Assembly: GCA_944368945.1 (NCBI GenBank)
Contig: CALVXH010000007.1
Location: 1-37,308 of the forward strand
Direction: 5' to 3'
Length of the DNA stretch: 37,308 bases
DNA from: an uncultured Bacilli bacterium
GTDB taxonomy: Bacteria > Bacillota_I > Bacilli_A > RFN20 > CAG-826
A program made the position numbers and the translations under genes. Under the pieces are notes generated by a model, which worked only from the letters and a program-made list of their open reading frames with translations, did not search any database and was not told the origin of the DNA. The first letter of the stretch is position 1, and every line of letters starts with the position of its first letter. Below, piece by piece: positions 9,538 to 17,143 of this stretch.

Positions 9538-11324
9538 TATTCATATCTCCTTAAGTAACGCGCTATAAATTTACGTGTATTTTTAAATGATGACTTTCCA
9601 TATGTTTCATCAATTAGTTTAGTAAACTTATTTAATTGATTTTTAAATGATGCGCCATATTTAGAATCTAATTTTCTTAATACTTTATTTACTAAAAAAG
9701 CATCAAGGGCTAAAGAATAATCCATATCCATTCCTTTAAATAAAGGAACTAAAATATCAAGTTGTTTTAAACTACGATTTCCTATAGCGATATCAAATTC
9801 ATTAAAAATAAATTCGGTTAGTTTATTAAATGTTGTCTTTTCATTATCTTCAAACTTATATTCATTTAAGGCTTTATTAAATAAATCATTTAATCCTTCC
9901 ATTGTTAAATTAATAGGATCATATTCTTTATCAGCCTTAAATTCTTTTTGGCTTTCTTCAAAATCAATAATAATTGATCTATCAATAACTTTATCAGTGA
10001 TAGTAAATGTTGAATCATCTTTATTTGCTGTACCAATAAAAGTTGTATTTGGAGTTATTTGTAAGTTTCCATGAATTAAATTTGTAGGAGCATCATAATA
10101 TTTTGGTAAAACCATTAAAGAAATATATCTTTCATTTTCAGGAAATTCCATAACACTTAAAAAATCAGCAAAGTAATATTCAATTCTAGAAATATTCATT
10201 TCATCTAATACCATTAAATTTAGATGATTAACTTTATATGTTGCTTCATAAAGTCTAGTTAAAAATGGAGTTTCGTTATATCTATTAGTAAGTTCATTAT
10301 AATATCCAAGTAAGTCACTCTTCTCTTTATATGTAACTTGGATTGATTCAAAATAAGCTTCTTCACCAATATATTTAGCAAAGAATCTTGGTAACGATGA
10401 TTTACCAGTTCCACTTAAACCTTCTAAGATTATAAGTTTACTAGCCTTAAGTCCAGCGATAAATAAAGCAAGTTCAGTTTTATCATAATAAAGCTTTTCT
10501 TTACTTGCTAAATAGCCATGAAGTCCATCAAGTAATTCTTTTAAAGAAATACTGCTTGTTTCATATAAACTAGATAAATCGGTATCAAAATTATCATCTA
10601 TAGTAGTAAGATTTTTAAATAATTCTTCTTTTTTAGGAAGTGCCTTACTTAAAACCTCATTATTATCTCCAAGCACGCTTACTTGGCCGTTACTAAATCC
10701 TAAAGATCCATCACCTTTAGAATGATCAAACATCTTACTGACATCAATACCTTCATCTTCTTTTTCTTCGTTTTCAGTTGATTTTTGCTCAGTATTTGAT
10801 GATTTTAATACGCTTTTCTTTTCTAGTGCATATCTAAATATACCTACAATACCATAGACAATAATAAGTAAAACTAAAAAGAAAATTGTTGCCACTAAAA
10901 TACTTGCAAAAGTATAACTTACTCCTATTGGATAAGCTTCAGCTCCACTAGTAGGAATTAAAAATAATGCCCCCGTAGCAAAAGCTAAACCAAATGCTAC
11001 TACAAACGCTGCTAAATAATAAATAACGCCTTTAAAAGAAAATCTTTTGGTGTTATGTTCTTTTAATACTTTATGAATAAGTATACAAACAAAAATAAAA
11101 ATCTCTAAGTAGAGACAAAAGAAAAATAGCATTATTAACATTCCACTAGTTGCTGCTACTTGAGGAATTTGAAGTAATTCACCTATCCCAGCAAAGATAT
11201 TATTTTTATTCATGATGACATGATTTAAATCAATACCTAAGCCAGCTAAAAATATAAGTAAAGTGTAAAATAAAGAAATTGCTAAGATTAGCCATTCTGT
11301 ACTAGTAAACTTCTTTTCTTTCAT
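9537..11324 (-). CDS. Membrane-anchored McrB-like AAA+ ATPase, module 2
   Basis: 595 aa. Four predicted membrane segments (about residues 11-32, 60-85, 98-122, 136-163) precede an acidic linker (about 175-230) and a cytosolic AAA+ domain. Walker A is GLSGTGKS (302-309), Walker B LMVLDE (370-375), and the sensor-1 region GTANKDDS is followed by TITDKVIDR with a candidate arginine finger. This arrangement resembles McrB/AAA_5-type ATPases (GTMNTADR in McrB). Standard McrB proteins are soluble; the four-helix membrane anchor is unusual. ATG at 11324 has AGGAG 9 nt upstream and the gene overlaps the signal peptidase gene by 23 bp. The downstream zinc-ribbon partner overlaps as TAGTG. Very similar to the 607-aa ATPase of module 1 across the AAA+ domain. 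It could hydrolyse GTP rather than ATP; this cannot be decided by eye. Confidence 0.85.
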   Translation of the reverse strand: MKEKKFTSTEWLILAISLFYTLLIFLAGLGIDLNHVIMNKNNIFAGIGELLQIPQVAATSGMLIMLFFFCLYLEIFIFVCILIHKVLKEHNTKRFSFKGVIYYLAAFVVAFGLAFATGALFLIPTSGAEAYPIGVSYTFASILVATIFFLVLLIIVYGIVGIFRYALEKKSVLKSSNTEQKSTENEEKEDEGIDVSKMFDHSKGDGSLGFSNGQVSVLGDNNEVLSKALPKKEELFKNLTTIDDNFDTDLSSLYETSSISLKELLDGLHGYLASKEKLYYDKTELALFIAGLKASKLIILEGLSGTGKSSLPRFFAKYIGEEAYFESIQVTYKEKSDLLGYYNELTNRYNETPFLTRLYEATYKVNHLNLMVLDEMNISRIEYYFADFLSVMEFPENERYISLMVLPKYYDAPTNLIHGNLQITPNTTFIGTANKDDSTFTITDKVIDRSIIIDFEESQKEFKADKEYDPINLTMEGLNDLFNKALNEYKFEDNEKTTFNKLTEFIFNEFDIAIGNRSLKQLDILVPLFKGMDMDYSLALDAFLVNKVLRKLDSKYGASFKNQLNKFTKLIDETYGKSSFKNTRKFIARYLRRYE

Positions 11325-12222
11325 TTTGATTGTCTCCTATTAGTGTTTCATCCTTAATAACAATTAAGGTATTGCTATAAGAATTTTCATCATCAGCAAA
11401 TTCTTTATATGAATAATTTTTATTCTTATATTCGTAAATTCCTTCATTAGATATAACAAGATAATAATTAGAATTATTTATATATCCATTAAGATCACTT
11501 AATCTAGTTTCTATTTTCTTTTTTACATATGAATCTAAATATAAATAAGTAATTAATAATACACTTACTGCACTAATTGCACTTATTCCATAATTAGATG
11601 ATATAAAAAATGTAATATAACCTACTTTAGGAATCTTTACTCCTGTATATAGTCCAATTACTTCATTAAAGGTAATTGGACTATCGCTAGCATTATTTGC
11701 ATCTCCTCTAGTAATAATTGTTGATTCATTTATATCTATTATTCTATGAACAATTCTTAAATTATCACTATTAACATAACAAATAATGTCATACTTTTTT
11801 AATTCATTAATACTATCTACACGTTTAAGAAATATTAAATCATTAACTTCAATTTGATTATTTAAATTTTCAGTAAATAAATAATCATTACTCTCGTTTT
11901 TATAAGACATGGAGCCAGTTTTAATAACTACACTCTTATAAGGAAAAGGGGTATTATTCATTATTTTTTCAGTTACACTTCCTATTAAAGCTAAGGCTAA
12001 AATAACTAAAACTATATCGAGTGATATATTATAAATAACTCTTAATACATTATGTTTCTTATTTAATTCCTTTTCTTTATTAACTTGCTTTTTATATAGA
12101 ATAGTTGAATCTTGTTTTCCATTAAGAATCTCTTTAGCTTCCTCTTTTCTTTCATAGATTAAGAAGATAACAATTCCTAAAGTAAAAACTATTAAAACAA
12201 CTAAAACTATATAAAAGACCAT
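11302..12222 (-). CDS. SipW-type signal peptidase I, module 2
   Basis: 306 aa from ATG 12222; a TTG at 12228 would add two residues, and neither start has a good ribosome binding site. One N-terminal membrane segment, a second at about residues 62-82, the catalytic domain outside, and a third segment near 205-228. Catalytic Ser in KTGSMSYKN (about Ser104). The general base is a His in IVHRII (about 159) rather than Lys, with the Asp of TRGDANN (about 174) behind it. This is the ER/archaeal-type arrangement of SipW. SipW peptidases process TasA/camelysin-like precursors encoded next to them. The proposed substrates are the 216-aa protein directly upstream and the 241-aa protein at 6575-7300. 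The cytosolic tail after the last membrane segment is Asn/Tyr rich. Confidence 0.9.
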   Translation of the reverse strand: MVFYIVLVVLIVFTLGIVIFLIYERKEEAKEILNGKQDSTILYKKQVNKEKELNKKHNVLRVIYNISLDIVLVILALALIGSVTEKIMNNTPFPYKSVVIKTGSMSYKNESNDYLFTENLNNQIEVNDLIFLKRVDSINELKKYDIICYVNSDNLRIVHRIIDINESTIITRGDANNASDSPITFNEVIGLYTGVKIPKVGYITFFISSNYGISAISAVSVLLITYLYLDSYVKKKIETRLSDLNGYINNSNYYLVISNEGIYEYKNKNYSYKEFADDENSYSNTLIVIKDETLIGDNQNERKEVY

Positions 12223-12231
12223 TTTCAAAAA

Positions 12232-12882
12232 TTAGTTCTCTGCCTCAATATTAATCGTATAACTTGAGACATTAGCAACGGCCGTTTTAAAAGCATCCAT
12301 TGTAGTAACAACATCATCAATCTCTACTGAACTTCCTGCACCATCATAATACAAACAAGGTGCGACTCCATCAAAAGTTGTTTCGTTCCAAGTCCATTCT
12401 AAGGTAACCTCTTTTATAAATTCACCTTCAGCTTGTTCTGTCCATACACCATCTGCCCATTTAGAATTACTTTCCGGCGATAAAGTCAAAATGTCTGGTG
12501 TATTAACGTATGTTTCAATATCAGTGGTTGTTTGATTGACAGCTGTTGTAATTTTTATTGACTTCAAATAATCAAGATTCTCTACAACAACTTTAAGTAC
12601 AAGTGTCAAAGTCATATTTCCACCACCGGTGCTCGTGACTCTTCCTTCAGTGTCTGCATCTGTAGGTTCAAATGATAAAGTATTTAGTCCACCTTTAAAT
12701 GATGCTTCTAAATTTAATACTTTATTTTCAATTAAAACTTCAGTAGGCTTTCCTGTGGTCAATTCCTTATTCTTAGTGCCACCTGTAATTACGTACGTTG
12801 CTAATGCTGTTCCAGTAATTGTTGCAAGTCCAAGCACCATTGCTCCAACGGCTAATAGTTTCTTGTTAAATTTTTTCTTCAT
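12232..12882 (-). CDS. TasA/camelysin-like secreted protein, first gene of module 2
   Basis: 216 aa. Signal peptide with basic start (MKKKFNKK) and hydrophobic core ending TGTALATYVITGG, the camelysin/SipW-dependent form (AxYx) rather than the GFxxW form of module 1. The body is beta-rich and compact. Near the C-terminus LEWTWNETTFDGVAPCLYYDG matches the W-x-x-x-F-x-G-x-x-P-x-x-YY motif seen in the tandem paralogues of module 1, which places it in the same family. It is the natural substrate of the SipW-type peptidase whose gene follows 4-10 bp downstream. In-frame TAA just upstream fixes the ATG at 12882. The nearest strong ribosome binding site (GGGGAG) is 27 nt away, but a small hairpin in between would restore normal spacing (see the regulatory entry). 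Confidence 0.8.
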   Translation of the reverse strand: MKKKFNKKLLAVGAMVLGLATITGTALATYVITGGTKNKELTTGKPTEVLIENKVLNLEASFKGGLNTLSFEPTDADTEGRVTSTGGGNMTLTLVLKVVVENLDYLKSIKITTAVNQTTTDIETYVNTPDILTLSPESNSKWADGVWTEQAEGEFIKEVTLEWTWNETTFDGVAPCLYYDGAGSSVEIDDVVTTMDAFKTAVANVSSYTINIEAEN

Positions 12883-12890
12883 ACATTATC

Positions 12891-12917
12891 GCGAATTATT
12901 ATGTTTCGCTCCCCTTT
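12891..12917 (-). promoter_or_regulatory. Hairpin between ribosome binding site and start codon
   Basis: Reading the minus strand, AAAGGGGAG (12917-12909) is followed by GCGAA (12909-12905), a 9-nt loop, then TTCGC (12895-12891), then 8 nt and the ATG at 12882. Folding the 5-bp stem reduces the distance from ribosome binding site to start codon from 27 nt to about 8 nt. Stem and spacing are read directly; the function is inference. Confidence 0.45.
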
Positions 12918-12933
12918 CAATATTTATAACTAA

Positions 12934-12962
12934 ATAATAAATGATTTAACCTGATTTAACAA
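12934..12962 (-). promoter_or_regulatory. Promoter of module 2 with tandem direct repeat
   Basis: Minus strand: -35 TTGTTA (12962-12957), 17-bp spacer, -10 TATTAT (12939-12934). The spacer and -35 are covered by two head-to-tail 10-bp repeats (plus strand TGATTTAACC at 12942-12951 and TGATTTAACA at 12952-12961), a plausible operator. Position is right for transcription of the 216-aa gene and the rest of module 2. Confidence 0.55.
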
Positions 12963-12993
12963 GTGACAATAATTTAATAGATGAAAAGAAAAT

Positions 12994-13021
12994 CTTACAA
13001 AAATTATATTATTGCTATAAT
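12994..13021 (+). promoter_or_regulatory. Promoter of the plus-strand membrane gene, leaderless
   Basis: -10 TATAAT at 13016-13021 and a weaker -35 CTTACA at 12994-12999 (16-bp spacer). The ATG at 13028 is 7 nt beyond the -10, where transcription would be expected to start, and there is no ribosome binding site. The gene therefore probably gives a leaderless mRNA. Confidence 0.55.
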
Positions 13022-13027
13022 TAGAAT

Positions 13028-13732
13028 ATGGAATATATATTTTCTAGTAGTCTTATAATTCTATTTATTTTGTTTTTAGTATTAACAATATTCTTAAAAA
13101 ATAAATTTTTAATAAAGCTAATAATTTATTCGATTGCTATCGTTTTATTAGTATGGAAAACAATTGAATTTACTTATTATGGAGTTACTAAGACTGAATC
13201 TTATCCTATTGAATTTAGTCATATAAGTTACTTTGTTTATGGAGTAATTATCCTGAGCGGCATTAAAAAATTCTATTTTACAGCAGGGATTTACGGACTT
13301 TTATCAGGAATTGGCTATATTATAGGAGGTGTAGCTTCTCCTAAAACAATGTTAACTTCTTTACCTCCATATTTAGTAATTATGGGATATATATCACATA
13401 TGTTACTTTTACTTGGAGGTTTACTTACCTTATTTAAAGTAAAAAGATATCCATTAAAGGATATCTATATTACTTATATCTTTTTAGCATTAACTTTTAT
13501 CTTTTCTTATTTAGTAAAGATAAAAGTATTTTATCCAGATGCTAACAATTTAAATTCTTTAGTTATTATTAAATTAATCGATGGATCAATATTGAGTTAT
13601 ATTGGTGTAACATATAACGAACCGTGGTTAAACGCATTAATAACAATATTAATATTTGTTACTTTAGCATTATTTACTTTAGTGATTAATTTAATAAATA
13701 ATCAAATGAATACAAGATTTATACGAATTTAA
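13028..13732 (+). CDS. Polytopic membrane protein, possibly YwaF/TMEM164-like
   Basis: 234 aa, almost entirely hydrophobic, with about seven membrane segments. The block SYPIEFSHISYFVYG followed by FYFTAGIYGLLSGIGYIIGG recalls the YwaF/TIGR02206 integral membrane family (a PL-x-x-C-like loop before a FWG-like helix), but the match is weak. It is the only complete plus-strand gene here and sits between the two modules, divergent from module 2 and convergent with module 1. Its last 14 bp overlap the 3' end of the 903-aa gene on the opposite strand, leaving no room for a conventional terminator. No ribosome binding site; the start directly follows a good -10 box. Function unknown; it may be unrelated to the surface system. 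Confidence 0.7.
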   Translation: MEYIFSSSLIILFILFLVLTIFLKNKFLIKLIIYSIAIVLLVWKTIEFTYYGVTKTESYPIEFSHISYFVYGVIILSGIKKFYFTAGIYGLLSGIGYIIGGVASPKTMLTSLPPYLVIMGYISHMLLLLGGLLTLFKVKRYPLKDIYITYIFLALTFIFSYLVKIKVFYPDANNLNSLVIIKLIDGSILSYIGVTYNEPWLNALITILIFVTLALFTLVINLINNQMNTRFIRI

Positions 13733-16430
13733 TCATATATTTTATATCGCTTGGAGCGGTCATTTCACCATCCGAGATTAATCCATTGTGATACGAAATT
13801 AGATTTTGTAAATCATTTATGCTAAATTGACCTTTGCCAATGCCAATTTTTAAATATTTTGCGTTATAAGCATCAAACATATATTCAGATACAATGCCAT
13901 TCCATTCATCAAATGAAAATAGTCCGTATTTTTTAATGTCGTTTTTAAGTTTAATTTTGTCTATATTATGGTTATCATCATAGTCATAAATATTAGCTAT
14001 GCTTGGATCAAATGGAGTTAGAGTAATAAATGAGTCAACAACTGCATTTAAATTATTTTCAGTAATTAATGTATATGCAAATTCAAATTTATAATCTATT
14101 TTATAAGATTTCAGTTTGACTTTATCTAAACTTCCACTTGTTTTGTTGAAAATTAGAAAATCATGTCCAATAAACTTTTTTATACTCTTTTCATCAATAT
14201 GCACATACTTATTAACATTGCAATCAAACAAATCATGACCTGTTAAAAATACAATAGATATTGAATTTTCAAAATAAAGTGTTTCTTCAACGTAAATAGT
14301 TTCAAAATGCTTAAATAAACCTATAAGTTTTTTGTATTCAAATTTTCCATTAAAATGATTATAAGAAAGAACTTTATCAGTAATTAAAAGCGATTTAATA
14401 GGCTTTTCTCCACTATCAGTTATTACTATTGAATTTTCGTTAAAGCACCCATCGCTTTTAGCTGTAATCTTAGTTGACCCAGTAAATCTAATTGTTTCAT
14501 CAGAATAAATTGCTTCTAAATTTAATGTAACCGTATAGGTAATATTTTCTTTTGTATCGTTAGCTTCAATAATCAATGTAGGATTACTTAAATTACTTAA
14601 CTGAGTGCCTGTGTCACTAAATGAAGCGCCAGTGTTTCTATCAACTGTCCAATTATAATTAATTATTTGCGGTGGATCATAATTTTGTGGAGCAAATGAT
14701 ACAACTAGATTAAATTCTCCTCCTTTTCCTTCATCAGTTTCCTTTATTCCATTTTGTGTATCAATAGTGATTCCAGTTATATAGTTTGTAGATTGTTTAT
14801 TCCAATAGTAAAACTCTGAGAATTCTCCTTTATATCTTCCAATTTCATTATTATTTGTTAACTGACCATTAATATCTACCAAAGACAAAGTAAGTGGTAT
14901 TTCATACCATTCATTCATTTTTGCCCCAGTATTACTGCCTTCTCCACTTTTAGGCTCATACATAATCGTATTCCCAGTATCATTAACGCACAAAATCGAA
15001 CCAACATTAGATGTTTCAAAAATTCCTGCTCCTAAGTTTACATTTAATTCTCCGTTAACAATACAATTTGCAGGTTTTGTTTTTAAATTATCGTCAGTTT
15101 TCAAAATAGATTTTTGCATGCTAGAAGCGTGAGTCCCTCTACCTGTATAATAATCAGTACCATCATATACAACAAAGCTATCACAAGTAAGTTTTGCATT
15201 TTTATTAACAAAAAAATTTCCACCATTCATTAATTTATAACTATTGTTTGATCCATTATAATTAGCAAAACTGCCATCCTCAAAAGAGTTTAATGAAATA
15301 TCAAAATGATAGGTTAACGGAAAATAGCCAGAGTTAGAAGTTACTTCAGATGGTATTCCGGCAAAAGCAGCAATAATCCACGCACCTTCCCCTGCTGTAT
15401 TTGTAATCGCTTCTTTTACGTTAATATCAAGTGCATTAAAAGTGGTATCACCATAAAAATCTAATTGGCTTATTAATGTTTCCTCATCAAAGTCAGCAAT
15501 AAAATATGAGTTTTTATCATTAAGAGTTATAACTGAATTATTATTAGTACTAACAAGTGATAATGTGTAATTCCCATAATTGCTTGCAGCGTGAATATTT
15601 ACCCAACCATTAAGACTTGTTCCGTAGCAAAACTTAATTTTTGGAGTAATATTTTCAACATAAAAATCATCTAACGGAATGCATTTTTTTTCGTTCACAT
15701 CATCATAAATTGCTTTTAAGGCAGATCCTCCTGCAAAATCATACCAATAAAATGGAACATTAATTTGAGGCATAGTACTAGAATTTTCTTCAATTGAAGA
15801 AACAATAAGTGATCCATTATCTTTACTGCATTCACCAAGCAATCCATAAATATTTAAAGTACCGTGGTTAATCAATGTAGAATTATCTCCAAGTAATAAT
15901 GCACTATATTTGTCAGATGTATATGAAGTCTGGTGTCCTCCAGATCCAGCGCTAATAAGACCTCCAATTTCAATTGTTCCATTATTAATTAATGTGATAT
16001 TATCTTTTAATGTTACTAGAGATTTTGGTGTTTTAGCCGGGTAATCAAGAGCATGTGTTAAGTTAGTATTTGATGCTTTAGAAGAATTTGCAACACCTTC
16101 TTCATACGGTATGCTTAACGTGACTCCTTCCGGTATTATTAGTGTCGAAGTTCCATCAATAGATGTTATAGTATAATCCTCATTATTAACATTGGTATTT
16201 CCAGGTATTACATATATAGTATCACCACTTTTACTATCCGATATTGCTTTACCAATGCTAGTATAATATGTGCTCTTAATGTAACATACTGGTGTTTTGA
16301 CAACCGCTCCACTTTCAATAAGGCTAGTTACTTCAATCCAATTGGAATAGCCAATTAAGAAAGAAGATATTAAAACTAAATTACCACTTATTACTAGAAC
16401 TCCTTTTTTATAATTATTTTTTTTATCCAT
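13719..16430 (-). CDS. Large beta-rich surface protein with C-terminal Hint domain, module 1 (903 aa)
   Basis: N-terminal hydrophobic segment (about residues 9-29) ends IGYSNWIEV, similar to the GFxxW signal ends of the small proteins. Residues about 55-500 are Asn/Gly-rich short strands (SLVTLKDNITLINNGTIEI, NSTLINHGTLNIYG), typical of a beta-helix. Residues about 505-655 look Ig-like. Residues about 662-806 read as a Hint (hedgehog/intein-like) domain: Cys662 in SDGCFNENSIVITDSGEKPI, KVLSYNHFNGKFEYK, a block-B-like FLTGHDLF (Thr730, His732) and a closing FAYTLITENNLNAVVDSFI. No terminal His-Asn is present, so hedgehog-like rather than complete intein splicing chemistry is expected. About 95 residues follow. 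Last gene of module 1, three bases after the 229-aa gene, overlapping the plus-strand gene tail to tail. The equivalent protein of module 2 has no Hint domain. Confidence 0.75.
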   Translation of the reverse strand: MDKKNNYKKGVLVISGNLVLISSFLIGYSNWIEVTSLIESGAVVKTPVCYIKSTYYTSIGKAISDSKSGDTIYVIPGNTNVNNEDYTITSIDGTSTLIIPEGVTLSIPYEEGVANSSKASNTNLTHALDYPAKTPKSLVTLKDNITLINNGTIEIGGLISAGSGGHQTSYTSDKYSALLLGDNSTLINHGTLNIYGLLGECSKDNGSLIVSSIEENSSTMPQINVPFYWYDFAGGSALKAIYDDVNEKKCIPLDDFYVENITPKIKFCYGTSLNGWVNIHAASNYGNYTLSLVSTNNNSVITLNDKNSYFIADFDEETLISQLDFYGDTTFNALDINVKEAITNTAGEGAWIIAAFAGIPSEVTSNSGYFPLTYHFDISLNSFEDGSFANYNGSNNSYKLMNGGNFFVNKNAKLTCDSFVVYDGTDYYTGRGTHASSMQKSILKTDDNLKTKPANCIVNGELNVNLGAGIFETSNVGSILCVNDTGNTIMYEPKSGEGSNTGAKMNEWYEIPLTLSLVDINGQLTNNNEIGRYKGEFSEFYYWNKQSTNYITGITIDTQNGIKETDEGKGGEFNLVVSFAPQNYDPPQIINYNWTVDRNTGASFSDTGTQLSNLSNPTLIIEANDTKENITYTVTLNLEAIYSDETIRFTGSTKITAKSDGCFNENSIVITDSGEKPIKSLLITDKVLSYNHFNGKFEYKKLIGLFKHFETIYVEETLYFENSISIVFLTGHDLFDCNVNKYVHIDEKSIKKFIGHDFLIFNKTSGSLDKVKLKSYKIDYKFEFAYTLITENNLNAVVDSFITLTPFDPSIANIYDYDDNHNIDKIKLKNDIKKYGLFSFDEWNGIVSEYMFDAYNAKYLKIGIGKGQFSINDLQNLISYHNGLISDGEMTAPSDIKYMIKFV

Positions 16431-16432
16431 AA

Positions 16433-17122
16433 CTAATACCCACTAACTGAAACATTTAAAACGAAAGACGCAAAAGGAAGTTCGCTATCTAGAATTTGTT
16501 TTTTTATATTTTCATCACTAATATTAAAATTATATTTAAGTTCTAAATTTATGTAATTTAATTTTGAGTTATTTATTTCATCAAGTGAGAATATAGTTGA
16601 TGTCTTTATTGAATGTGTAGGAGTTAATTCGCTAGTTGAAGGTAAATCAGTCAATGAACTATCAAAATATGTTTTTCCATTACTACAACTATATTTAATA
16701 TTAACGCTGCCATTATTATATTGATCTAACAATAAGTACTTATCAATATACGCTTTGTAAGAAAGTTCAAAAAATATATTTAAATTATCAATAGTATTAT
16801 TTTCTATAAAATCCTTATATGAAAAAGACATAAAATATGTTACTTCTGCAACATTTCCAAACACATTATCTTTTATAAATCCATAATTAGAATTATATTT
16901 AAAGGAACTAATTCCACTATTATTATCTCCTTTAAACTGATTTAATGATATATATTTATTTAGCATAACAACATCCCCAAAGTTGCCTTGTACATCAAAA
17001 GAATCGCTTAATCCAGCTGCGCCTCCCTCAGCCAGTATCCATGAAGAAAATCCAGTTCCAAATAAAAATATTGGAACGAATAACATCAATAGTATATTTT
17101 TAGAAAGTTTATTAATTTTCAT
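16433..17122 (-). CDS. Small secreted protein with GFxxW signal, module 1
   Basis: 229 aa. Basic start (MKINKLSK), hydrophobic core ending LFGTGFSSWILAEGG, so it carries the module's GF(S/A)xW(I/V) signal motif. The body (FDVQGNFGD ... FASFVLNVSVSGY) is beta-rich and ends in a strand-like segment. It lacks the WGxxFxxxxPxxYY motif of the upstream tandem paralogues, so it is a separate subfamily, equivalent by position to the 241-aa protein at 6575-7300. It is encoded between the repeat lipoprotein and the large Hint-containing surface protein. AGGG about 9 nt upstream of the ATG. Likely SipW-processed; role unknown, perhaps an adaptor linking lipoprotein and large protein. Confidence 0.75.
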   Translation of the reverse strand: MKINKLSKNILLMLFVPIFLFGTGFSSWILAEGGAAGLSDSFDVQGNFGDVVMLNKYISLNQFKGDNNSGISSFKYNSNYGFIKDNVFGNVAEVTYFMSFSYKDFIENNTIDNLNIFFELSYKAYIDKYLLLDQYNNGSVNIKYSCSNGKTYFDSSLTDLPSTSELTPTHSIKTSTIFSLDEINNSKLNYINLELKYNFNISDENIKKQILDSELPFASFVLNVSVSGY

Positions 17123-17143
17123 CCTTTAATCCCTATGCTTCTT

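Noticed and set aside
8407-11324. Classical McrBC restriction system
   Set aside because: The ATPase is membrane-anchored, the partner has a zinc ribbon and no visible PDDEXK nuclease, and there is no methyltransferase or specificity gene nearby. Only a distant relationship is claimed.
12629-12937. Plus-strand ORF of 102 codons
   Set aside because: It covers the complement of the signal peptide region and promoter of the 216-aa gene; no ribosome binding site or family resemblance.
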